Shown here one piece after another: positions 56,861 through 64,000 of a DNA stretch of 64,000 nt. The stretch comes from XYD12-FULL-36-8 sp964391015 (GTDB lineage: Bacteria > Bacteroidota > Ignavibacteria > Ignavibacteriales > Ignavibacteriaceae). Under the pieces are notes generated by a model that saw only the letters and a program-made list of their open reading frames with translations, ran no database searches and was not told where the DNA came from. The stretch is from the NCBI GenBank assembly GCA_964391015.1, contig CAYMKU010000013.1:1-64000 (forward strand), given 5' to 3'. Each line of letters starts with the position of its first letter. The stretch's first letter is position 1. The translations under genes and the position numbers were made by a program.

Positions 56861-56886
56861 AAAATAGAGCGAGAAATTTCTCGCTC
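56861..56886 (-). terminator. intrinsic terminator/attenuator between glnA and amt
   Basis: A perfect 20-base palindrome, GAGCGAGAAATTTCTCGCTC, followed on the minus strand by TATTTTTAT. It lies 33 bases after the glnA stop and before amt, so it would lower but perhaps not abolish read-through into amt. Confidence 0.75.
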
Positions 56887-56919
56887 CATTTATTCACGCT
56901 GATTAATGCACTATTTAGA

Positions 56920-58347
56920 TCAAACATCATAATAAAGTCCAAACTCATAAGGATGTGGTTGAAGAGCCATCGGTTTAACTTCTTTATCCATTTTATATTT
57001 TATCCATGTTTCAATCACGTCTTCTGTAAACACATCACCCTTGAGAAGATATTCATGATCATTTCTCATACACTCCAGAGCTTCGCCCAAACTCCCAGGA
57101 GTTGATGGAACATTAACCAATTCTTCAGGCTCCATATCATAAATATCCTTATCCAATGGATCTCCAGGGTCAATACGATTTGTAATTCCATCCAAGCCTG
57201 CCATAAGCATTGCAGCAAAGGCAAGGTAAGGATTGCAAGAAGGATCGGGACATCTGAATTCAACTCGCTTAGCTTTTGGACTCGATGAATACATTGGGAT
57301 CCTTATTGACGCACTTCGATTTCTCTGCGAATAAGCAAGATTCACAGGAGCTTCAAATCCTGGAACTAATCTCTTGTAAGAATTAGTTGTCGGGTTGGTG
57401 AATGCCAACAACGACGGAGCGTGCTTTAACAAACCACCAATAAAGTATAATGCCATCTCGCTCAAACCAGCATAGCCGGAACCCGGGAACAACGGTTTAC
57501 CTTTTTTCCACAAGCTTGTATGAACATGCATACCGCTTCCATTATCACCAAAGATTGGTTTCGGCATGTAAGTAACGGTTCGATTATTTTTTTTTGCAGT
57601 ATTTTTTACAATATACTTAAACATCAATAGCTGATCTGCAGCTTTAACTAATGGTTGAAACCTTAAATCGATTTCACATTGACCACCGCTTGCTACTTCG
57701 TGATGCTGTGCCTCCACATCAATTCCACAGTTCACCAAATTTGTTACCATTTCATTTCTGAGGTCCATCAACTTATCAGTGGGAGGAACAGGAAAATATC
57801 CTTCTTTAAAGCGTGGTTTGTAACCAAGATTTGGATTTTCATCCTTACCACTGTTCCACTTCCCTTCTATTGAATCAACAAAATAAAATTGGCTGTTTGG
57901 TTGTGAATCAAACCGAACATCATCAAAAATGAAAAATTCAGCTTCAGGTCCATAAAAAACAGTATCAGCAATACCAGTTGAAACCAGATATGCTTCTGCT
58001 TTTTGTGCAATATTACGCGGACATCGAGTATACTTTTCCTTTGTAGCTGGTTCGTAAACATCACAAATTAAGCTAATTGTTGGCTGCTCAATAAATGGAT
58101 CAACAAACAATGTGTTGGGATCAGGAATAATTAGCATGTCACTTTCATTAATTGGTTTCCATCCACGGATCGAGGAACCATCAAAACCATAACCATCCTC
58201 GAAAGATCCTTCATTTAATTGTGTAACCGGAACTGTGAAATGCTGCCATTGACCTGGAAAATCCATAAACTTTAAATCAACGAATTTAATTCCGTTAGAT
58301 TTAATGTACTTCAAAACATTGTCAATGGGTGATTCAGATTTAGCCAT
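56920..58347 (-). CDS. glnA: glutamine synthetase, type I
   Basis: 475 residues (E. coli 469). It makes glutamine from glutamate, ammonia and ATP. Motifs are EDGYGFDGSSIRGW, EAEFFIFD, EVASGGQCEIDLRF, NGSGMHVHTSLW and NRSASIRIP. The adenylylation-site tyrosine of the GS-I beta group is present, Tyr403 in LDKDIYDMEPEE. It is flanked by an Lrp-type regulator (30-base gap) and amt, forming an ammonium-assimilation operon. Confidence 0.97.
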   Translation of the reverse strand: MAKSESPIDNVLKYIKSNGIKFVDLKFMDFPGQWQHFTVPVTQLNEGSFEDGYGFDGSSIRGWKPINESDMLIIPDPNTLFVDPFIEQPTISLICDVYEPATKEKYTRCPRNIAQKAEAYLVSTGIADTVFYGPEAEFFIFDDVRFDSQPNSQFYFVDSIEGKWNSGKDENPNLGYKPRFKEGYFPVPPTDKLMDLRNEMVTNLVNCGIDVEAQHHEVASGGQCEIDLRFQPLVKAADQLLMFKYIVKNTAKKNNRTVTYMPKPIFGDNGSGMHVHTSLWKKGKPLFPGSGYAGLSEMALYFIGGLLKHAPSLLAFTNPTTNSYKRLVPGFEAPVNLAYSQRNRSASIRIPMYSSSPKAKRVEFRCPDPSCNPYLAFAAMLMAGLDGITNRIDPGDPLDKDIYDMEPEELVNVPSTPGSLGEALECMRNDHEYLLKGDVFTEDVIETWIKYKMDKEVKPMALQPHPYEFGLYYDV

Positions 58348-58377
58348 AAGAACTCCTTTAAATATGAATGAATAACG

Positions 58378-58824
58378 TTAAATATCTATTTCTGTTGTCT
58401 CTTTTATCGTTGATAAAACAAACGTAGTCTTAGTTGATATAACTCCAGGCCAAGATTGAATTTCTGCCAAGAGTTTTTCCAATGCCTCAGTATTTTTTAA
58501 GATTGCTTTTAATAAATGAGAACCTTCGCCTAGAACCGAGTGGCATTCCAATATCTGAGGAAGCTTTTCCACATGAGATATCAAGGATTTATAGTGCTTT
58601 GACGATTCCATCATTACCAGAATGTATGCCATAATATCATAACCGAATGCCTTGCGATTAAGTTTTGCATAATAGCCCTCAATCACATTTTTCTCTTCCA
58701 TTTTATGAAGTCGTTCGCTAATTGCCGGAATTGACATGTTTGCCGCTTCTGCAAGCTCATTTCTCTTAGTTCTCCCTTCCTTTTGGAGAATTTTTAATAC
58801 TTTAATATCTAAATCATCTAACAT
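58378..58824 (-). CDS. Lrp/AsnC-family transcriptional regulator
   Basis: 148 residues. The N-terminal winged helix-turn-helix is LDDLDIKVLKILQKEGRTKRNELAEAANMSIPAISERLHKMEE and the C-terminal RAM/AsnC ligand domain contains LECHSVLGEGSHLLKAI. It is the first gene of lrp-glnA-amt and so probably controls glutamine synthesis and ammonium uptake in response to an amino acid. An inverted repeat just before its start may be its own operator. Confidence 0.93.
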   Translation of the reverse strand: MLDDLDIKVLKILQKEGRTKRNELAEAANMSIPAISERLHKMEEKNVIEGYYAKLNRKAFGYDIMAYILVMMESSKHYKSLISHVEKLPQILECHSVLGEGSHLLKAILKNTEALEKLLAEIQSWPGVISTKTTFVLSTIKETTEIDI

Positions 58825-58830
58825 AATTAT

Positions 58831-58845
58831 CCTAATTATTTTAGG
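58831..58845. promoter_or_regulatory. candidate Lrp operator
   Basis: Inverted repeat CCTAA-TTATT-TTAGG, six bases upstream of the Lrp-family start codon. AT-centred short palindromes of this size suit Lrp/AsnC binding and autorepression. This is a single site seen by eye. Confidence 0.4.
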
Positions 58846-58864
58846 TTATTTGATGTAATTGTTT

Positions 58865-58895
58865 CAAATATAAAACCAATATTCTATTTTTGCAA
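58865..58895 (-). promoter_or_regulatory. Bacteroidota-type promoter of lrp-glnA-amt
   Basis: Read on the minus strand: TTG, a 20-base spacer, TATATTTG. The second box matches the Bacteroidota -7 consensus TAnnTTTG exactly and the spacing is right. It lies about 40 bases upstream of the Lrp-family start. Confidence 0.55.
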
Positions 58896-59068
58896 GTACT
58901 GTAGTTTCAAAATCACATTCTTATGGTGATTCGATTAGGAGCGATTTTCGCGAGAAAGTTTTACCGATTGAGAAGGAAATTTTTCCTGTGTTCTACGGCT
59001 AGAGAAGTATTCTGTGGAATTGTGGGGGTTTGAACTGAAACTAAAAAGTCAAGGAGTCCCCTTCAGAA

Positions 59069-60910
59069 TTATTTCACAAGTATCATACCTCTTGTTTGTG
59101 AGGATTTACCGGCGTGAAGATTATAATAGTAAATTCCACTCGCTATGCTTTTATGCATGTTAGTATCAAAAATAACTTCATGTGTACCCGCTCCCAACTC
59201 TTGATCTACAAGCGTTTCAACTAACTCTCCAACTGAATTGAAAATCCGTAATTGAACTTTTGCCCGTTCTTTCAAAACAAATCTAATTGTGGTCTGTGCA
59301 TTAAAGGGATTCGGATAATTCTGAAAAAGTGTAAATTCTGTCGGTGTTATTTCTTCATTAATTGATGACACTGGCCCTCTGTAAATAATTCTAAATGCAT
59401 CCGCTGCAACGATTCCTGTGGTATTATTGTTCATCTTAATTGAGATGATACCATTAGAATTTAGTGTTGCTTCTGATAAAAAATTCCATTGGCCTCCATT
59501 AGTTCTCTGTGTTTTATCAACAATCGTCTCATTCCCGTTTGCATTAATTGTGAACCGAGTACTGTAGGAGTAGTTGCTGTTTGAAGGCCACCAACCGTAA
59601 ACATCATATTTCCCCGACTGAAGATTCGAGGTGGAATACTCTATGGTTAAAGTACTACTGCCAATTGGTGCGGTGAAAAAATTATCACTATAAAATTCTA
59701 ATCCTGTGGTATGTGTTTTCCAAGTTCCATTTGCAATTGCATTTTTATTATCCATGACAATCCATTTAGGATGAGATAGCTCTAAATATTCCGCAATTGC
59801 GTAAACATTACGATATCCAAGTTCTTTCAAATTAAAATTTTCCACCCAAATACCTGTCGAGTACTTATCGTATGGAGTTTCATAAGTCAAAGCTAATACC
59901 TGCTCACCATGATTGTTCCATAGCCATCCTTCAGGAAAGACGGCACTTAAATTTGATTCGCTATAGTCCCCCGGATCAAAGTAAGGATTATCCGAAGTAT
60001 TCAAATTTGAAAATTGATATTCCTTTCTATAATATTTTGGATTTGTTGAGCTGGGCGTATGAATCCAAAACGTACAATATGAAGCAGCTTGTGAGTGGAG
60101 ATTATTGAAAACTGAAAGAATTTTTTCACTGTTTATTTGTGCCATTCTCTGCTTAAGTATTTTTACTTCCTTGGACGTTTCAGCATCAGATTTATTCCAA
60201 TTAGATTCTACATCAATGCCACTAAAATTCGTCCTTGACCTGCCATAATAAACCCCGTCGGGATTAGTAAAAGGAATTAAATAGAAAATTATCTTCTGAC
60301 GGTAAAAGGAAATAACCTCATCATCGCTCAACAATTTTTGAACAATGCCGTCAAAATGCCAAGAGCTTGGTGTTTCGCCAGGATGAGTGCGTGCATGTAT
60401 CCACACACGATATTTTTCGTTGTTTGGGATTGATTGATCGGTAATTGTTATTTGCTGAATTGGAAACCCATGGTCTGTTAATCCCAATGTATCAACTTTC
60501 ACATAAGAACTAAGTTTCCATTCTGTTATTCTTTCTTGAAGAAAACTAAAATTATAAGGCGTATAATAAGCAACGTAAACAGTATCTTCAGTAAAAGTTT
60601 TTTGAAACATACGGAGCGAAGGACTTTCCGATGCTGTAAACCTTGTAAAGTCTCGGTTATTATATGAATACATAGGTCGGTTAACATCGGTGCTTGTTAT
60701 CGTAACACGAATGAATTTGTTCCTAACTCCTCTTATTCTGAAGTAGAACCATCTTCCTCCAATATCAGATATTGTCGTCACTGTATAGTTTATAGAATCA
60801 GTTGTTGAAACGGTGTTAATATTTCCACTTTCAAAATTTGCATCAAAAGAAATCTGCGCAAATGAAAGAGCATTAATACCGAGCAAAAGCATTAGTAAAA
60901 ATATTTTCAA
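59069..60910 (-). CDS. secreted M14-family zinc carboxypeptidase with T9SS tail
   Basis: 613 residues with a signal peptide in 1-18. The zinc motif HxxE is in VWIHARTHPGETPSSW, the third ligand His in FNNLHSQAASY and the catalytic Glu in ALTYETPYD. An N-terminal beta domain (residues 20-140) precedes the peptidase, as in cytosolic-carboxypeptidase-like M14 enzymes. A beta-sandwich module follows at 380-510 (VDKTQRTNGGQW). The end is a sorting domain, LFQNYPNPFNAQTTIRFVL. Predicted extracellular peptidase. Confidence 0.9.
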   Translation of the reverse strand: MKIFLLMLLLGINALSFAQISFDANFESGNINTVSTTDSINYTVTTISDIGGRWFYFRIRGVRNKFIRVTITSTDVNRPMYSYNNRDFTRFTASESPSLRMFQKTFTEDTVYVAYYTPYNFSFLQERITEWKLSSYVKVDTLGLTDHGFPIQQITITDQSIPNNEKYRVWIHARTHPGETPSSWHFDGIVQKLLSDDEVISFYRQKIIFYLIPFTNPDGVYYGRSRTNFSGIDVESNWNKSDAETSKEVKILKQRMAQINSEKILSVFNNLHSQAASYCTFWIHTPSSTNPKYYRKEYQFSNLNTSDNPYFDPGDYSESNLSAVFPEGWLWNNHGEQVLALTYETPYDKYSTGIWVENFNLKELGYRNVYAIAEYLELSHPKWIVMDNKNAIANGTWKTHTTGLEFYSDNFFTAPIGSSTLTIEYSTSNLQSGKYDVYGWWPSNSNYSYSTRFTINANGNETIVDKTQRTNGGQWNFLSEATLNSNGIISIKMNNNTTGIVAADAFRIIYRGPVSSINEEITPTEFTLFQNYPNPFNAQTTIRFVLKERAKVQLRIFNSVGELVETLVDQELGAGTHEVIFDTNMHKSIASGIYYYNLHAGKSSQTRGMILVK

Positions 60911-60950
60911 ACTAGTTTATTCCCAATTAATTAAAGAGTGTAAAGTGCTA

Positions 60951-61763
60951 TTATTTTTGCAGTCCAAATTTAGTAAATGCTCCCTTAGTTTTTTTTACCT
61001 CATTAAATAATTCTAGGTTTTTGTGTTCCCTTTTTTGAAGCTCGTGATAAAGATGATACTGGATTGCAATGTTATTCAATGACTTAAACTTGATGCCCAA
61101 TAACTCGGCTCTAAATTGAATGTCGCTATCCTCACCAATGGAAGGGGCTTCATATCTTTCATCAAAGCCATTTATTTTTTCGAGGTCAGATTTATGAATG
61201 GAGAAATTGCATCCAAGAATTCCTCGTTCCTTTTGATTGAAATATTTTCTCAAGACTCTGTACTTAAAGTAAAATCCCTTCTCAATATCAATTGATTTAC
61301 CAAACAACCCATCTATAATTAACGAAAACATTTTATTTTCCAGAATACCCGCTCTGATAAGCTCGCTTGTCAACTTTTTTGTTATTCTCTCCGAAAGATT
61401 AACTCGTCTTCCCGTCAAGCAAATTTCAAGAGAACGATTCTGGTAATGCTCTTCGACAAACTTGCGATGAGGAACGCAATCTCCATCAATAAAAATTAGA
61501 TATTCCGAAACAGAATTTAGAATTGCTGTATTGAGAATTTTGTTTTTTCTGAATCCTCTATCTTCCTGCCAAACGTGAATGAGAGGAAACGAAATTTGAC
61601 TTGCTAATAGCTCAATTTCTTTTACAACATCTTGATTTGAACCATCATCAGCTAAAATAATCTCAAAGTTACGGAAGGTTTGACGCTCAAGTCCAGACAA
61701 CACCAATTTGAGATAATCAATTCTATTATAAAAAGATATTATTAGCGAACAATCAATCATCAT
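60951..61763 (-). CDS. family 2 glycosyltransferase
   Basis: 271 residues from the ATG at 61763 (MMIDCSLIISFYNR); an upstream frame to 61874 has a Lys-rich head without family likeness and overlaps another gene. GT-A motifs are EIILADDGSNQD and YLIFIDGDCVPH. The C-terminal part carries GCNFSIHKSDLEKINGFDERYEAPSIGEDSDIQFR, as in galactosyltransferase-type GT2 enzymes. It probably adds a sugar to an envelope glycan. Its start overlaps the 44-codon gene upstream. Confidence 0.85.
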   Translation of the reverse strand: MMIDCSLIISFYNRIDYLKLVLSGLERQTFRNFEIILADDGSNQDVVKEIELLASQISFPLIHVWQEDRGFRKNKILNTAILNSVSEYLIFIDGDCVPHRKFVEEHYQNRSLEICLTGRRVNLSERITKKLTSELIRAGILENKMFSLIIDGLFGKSIDIEKGFYFKYRVLRKYFNQKERGILGCNFSIHKSDLEKINGFDERYEAPSIGEDSDIQFRAELLGIKFKSLNNIAIQYHLYHELQKREHKNLELFNEVKKTKGAFTKFGLQK

Positions 61764-61887
61764 TAATGGATTTGCGTATTTTTTCTTTTTCTTTGGTTCT
61801 ATCATAAGCATCTTTGCTTTTTTCAACCTTGGGTGGCTTTTGTGGAAGCGGAATCCGTTTCTTTTTCTTCTCAACTCTAATCTTCAT
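61753..61887 (-). CDS. 44-residue conserved-looking basic protein, overlaps the glycosyltransferase start
   Basis: ATG at 61887, stop overlapping the two ATGs of the glycosyltransferase gene (ATGATGATTGA), so the genes are translationally coupled. The protein starts MKIRVEKKKKRIPLPQKPPK and continues VEKSKDAYDRTKEKEK. I recall RIPLP-x-KPP-x-VEK followed by YDRxKEK from short conserved proteins in other bacteria; this is recollection, not a search. Its function is not known. Confidence 0.65.
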   Translation of the reverse strand: MKIRVEKKKKRIPLPQKPPKVEKSKDAYDRTKEKEKIRKSINDD

Positions 61888-61972
61888 GATAAACATTTTT
61901 ATTAATAATTCTGACAATGATTCAACAGAATTACATCGTCAAAGATTATTCTTTTCCCAAATTATTCAAGAA

Positions 61973-62131
61973 TTAAAATATAGCATAAATAAATGGGGCT
62001 AATGCCGAACCTTGAGTAAGAATAATCAATCCACCAAGTAAAACAAGCATTATTAATATTGGTGCAAGCCACCATTTTTTACGAACTCGAAGAAATTGCC
62101 AAAGTTCTTTAAGTATAGATAATTTACTCAT
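61973..62131 (-). CDS. DUF5989 family membrane protein
   Basis: 52 residues, with a GGA-rich stretch upstream of the ATG. The sequence runs KELWQFLRVRKKWWLAPIL, then a hydrophobic segment and TQGSALAPFIYAIF, the DUF5989 pattern. It has one membrane segment. In other genomes this family sits beside SxtJ and carbamoyltransferase genes for a secreted or glycan product; none of these is present here. Confidence 0.8.
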   Translation of the reverse strand: MSKLSILKELWQFLRVRKKWWLAPILIMLVLLGGLIILTQGSALAPFIYAIF

Positions 62132-62201
62132 AGGAGTTTTCCTTTTTCATTATAGCAAAAATTGATTTTTTTCACTCACTTTCAAACTGTTCAAACAGTA
62201 A

Positions 62202-64000
62202 TTATTTTATTAAAAAAATACCACTGGAATTAGGGTCTATTTCCAAAATATTATTATCAATTAACTTCTCATCTTTGTTTTTAAAAAGATCAATCACCTT
62301 TGGATTGCTTCCTAATATTGGGGAGTATGATTTTAGAGCAATATTTATTTTGTGGTTATTATTATTTAAGACTACCATTACTATTTCATTATTATCAACT
62401 CTAAAATAAGTATAAACTTCATCTGTAGGTGGAAAGTGAACTAAGCTTCCGAGGCTGGTCGATAAGTGGTTTTTCCTAAGTTGAATAAGGTTTCTGATGA
62501 AGTCATATATTTGATTTTCATTTTCTGTCCTACCATCTTTGGTAAAAGCACTCCTCTTTTGATTTGGAAAACCACCTGGAAATTCTTCTCTCAATTCTCC
62601 GTGTGACTTTCCGCCAATCATACCTAGTTCTGTTCCGTAATAAATCTGAGGGATTCCCCGTGTTGTTAATAAAAATGTTAAAACTAGTTTAAATTTAGAA
62701 ATATCTTTTTTTGCTACATACATCAATCGTTCTACATCATGATTATCTGCAAAGGTAAGAAGGTTATTCGGATCTGTGTAAAGAAAATCCTCTGCTAATG
62801 TTTCATACAAACTTTTGATACTTCCATTTGGTTCTCCAAAATTTTTGATTGCTCGATACAATCCAAAATCAATTAGAGAAGGTAAATTTGTGTCCAGCTT
62901 ATTATTTAACTTGTTGTTCCTTTGATATGGTGCAAGCAGTGCTGGATCTTCTATCCAAACTTCACCAGTAATATTAAAGTCTGGATACTCTTCCAATATA
63001 GCTCTGTTCCATTCAGCTAAAAATTTTTGATCTGAATATGGATATGTGTCCTCGCGTATCCCATCTAAGCCCGCATATTCAATCCACCAAAGAGTGTTTT
63101 GAATCAAATATTTTGTGACAAAAGAATTGCGTTGATTAAGATCAGGCATTTCTTCTACAAACCAACCATTAATTGTGCTATCACTTGTGAATTCACTAGA
63201 ATAAGAGGAATAAAGCGAAATTTTTTCATGCGGTGTAATAAAATGACTTTTCTTTGATCCATTAAACCAATCCTGAAATGGTGAATTATCAACCCAAGGA
63301 TGATTAATACCAATATGATTATTTATATGATCAAAAATCACCTTCAATCCTTTTTGATGTGCTGTTTCCACAAGTTTTTTATACAATTCATTTGTACCAA
63401 ATCGTTCGTCTATTTTATATAGATTAGTAGCGGCATAACCATGATAGCTCATCACAGAATTGTTTTCCAACAGAGGATTAATCCAAATAGCAGTAAAACC
63501 TATTTCCTTTATGTAATCGAGATGATTCATGATTCCTTTTATATCTCCGCCATGTCTTCCCATTTCTGACCCGAAAGGATAATCAGAAATATATTTTGAA
63601 CTTCTATCATTGCTTTCATCACCATTGCAAAACCTATCTGGAGTTATTAAGTAGATTACATCACCTGAATTAAATCCTTTGAAACAATTTTTACAATTTT
63701 CCCTAATGTAAATAGGAATTTCAATCAGGACGGTATCAATATTATTTGAAAGAAATATTTTATATGATTTACTTTGTTGAGCTTGAGGTATTTCAACATC
63801 TAGAAGGCAATAATCTGATTTATCAGCATTATATATTTTACTCACCTTTAACTCACTTAAATCATCAACCGCATGTAAATCATTAAGATTATTTCCGTAC
63901 AACATGAATTGAACCAAATTTAATTTCATATTGCTCCACCAATTTGGCGGTTCAATTTTATCAATTCTTATACTTTGGGAATATACCTCAAAAAATAAAC
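62202..64000 (-). CDS. GH13 cyclomaltodextrinase-type enzyme, 5' end beyond the window
   Basis: The frame continues upstream of the first in-window ATG (63929) to the window edge. The extra residues read LFFEVYSQSIRIDKIEPPNWWSNM, the tail of a signal peptide and the IEPPNWW opening of the cyclomaltodextrinase N-terminal domain, so 63929 is an internal Met. GH13 regions are VIFDHINNHIG, DGIREDTYPY, NITGEVWIED and TFADNHDVERLM. A C-terminal beta domain ends the protein. It should hydrolyse maltodextrins or cyclodextrins in the periplasm. Confidence 0.92.
   Translation of the reverse strand, partial: LFFEVYSQSIRIDKIEPPNWWSNMKLNLVQFMLYGNNLNDLHAVDDLSELKVSKIYNADKSDYCLLDVEIPQAQQSKSYKIFLSNNIDTVLIEIPIYIRENCKNCFKGFNSGDVIYLITPDRFCNGDESNDRSSKYISDYPFGSEMGRHGGDIKGIMNHLDYIKEIGFTAIWINPLLENNSVMSYHGYAATNLYKIDERFGTNELYKKLVETAHQKGLKVIFDHINNHIGINHPWVDNSPFQDWFNGSKKSHFITPHEKISLYSSYSSEFTSDSTINGWFVEEMPDLNQRNSFVTKYLIQNTLWWIEYAGLDGIREDTYPYSDQKFLAEWNRAILEEYPDFNITGEVWIEDPALLAPYQRNNKLNNKLDTNLPSLIDFGLYRAIKNFGEPNGSIKSLYETLAEDFLYTDPNNLLTFADNHDVERLMYVAKKDISKFKLVLTFLLTTRGIPQIYYGTELGMIGGKSHGELREEFPGGFPNQKRSAFTKDGRTENENQIYDFIRNLIQLRKNHLSTSLGSLVHFPPTDEVYTYFRVDNNEIVMVVLNNNNHKINIALKSYSPILGSNPKVIDLFKNKDEKLIDNNILEIDPNSSGIFLIK

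Overview
The window looks like chromosomal DNA of a low-GC Bacteroidota/Chlorobi-group bacterium, most likely of the Ignavibacteria (Ignavibacterium/Melioribacter type). This is inferred from the exported proteins that end in a type IX secretion-like C-terminal domain opening with NYPNPFNP, from the bacillithiol gene bshA, from a Bacteroidota-style promoter (TTG, 20-base spacer, TATATTTG) before the lrp-glnA-amt operon, and from weak or absent Shine-Dalgarno sequences before many genes. I saw no insertion sequence, integrase, prophage or CRISPR array. There is one tRNA gene, tRNA-Arg(CCU).

Layout. Positions 1-600 hold the 5' part of a minus-strand PIN-PhoH gene. 957-3443 is a giant exported MORN-like repeat protein. 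3902-8317 is carA-carB, with palindromic repeats before and between the genes. 8424-16065 carries a six-fold lamin-tail-domain surface protein, a GNAT acetyltransferase and a T9SS cargo protein. 16164-23011 is housekeeping and small-molecule genes: an SppA protease with an extra N-terminal barrel-like domain, an MlaF-like ATPase, DUF2721, aat, a DUF1624 membrane acyltransferase, a DHCW cupin and a methyltransferase. 23137-25419 is a secreted M1 aminopeptidase. 25497-29028 (minus strand) holds an M24 peptidase, a class I isoprenoid-synthase-like protein and, missed by ordinary gene length limits, a 44-residue peptide gene ending in Thr-Trp-Tyr-Cys; a separate metallophosphoesterase lies upstream.

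29378-42506 is a nitrogen/carbon control island. It has two gdhA genes, each followed by a roughly 1000-residue protein with two receiver-like domains fused to a PEP/pyruvate-binding (PPDK_N) domain. A histidine kinase and a NarL-type regulator are attached to the first pair. A zinc-ribbon protein and a third, different glutamate dehydrogenase are attached to the second. A decayed C-terminal fragment of a third receiver-PPDK_N gene follows.

42560-48834 carries a small barrel-like protein, a GH5 mannanase-like enzyme, an aldo/keto reductase, three small membrane proteins, a half-size TauE and a DUF1611 protein. 48851-53861 has tRNA-Arg, a GH13/RmlD/PfkB operon and bshA. 54101-58824 has an rRNA methyltransferase facing the lrp-glnA-amt ammonium-assimilation operon. 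59069-64000 has a secreted M14 carboxypeptidase, a glycosyltransferase with an overlapping 44-codon gene, a DUF5989 gene and a GH13 cyclomaltodextrinase-type enzyme that runs off the right edge.

The strongest candidate for an undescribed system is the isoprenoid-synthase/peptide pair at 25497-26741, which has the outline of a ComQ-ComX prenylated-peptide system. The second is the duplicated glutamate dehydrogenase/receiver-PPDK_N module.
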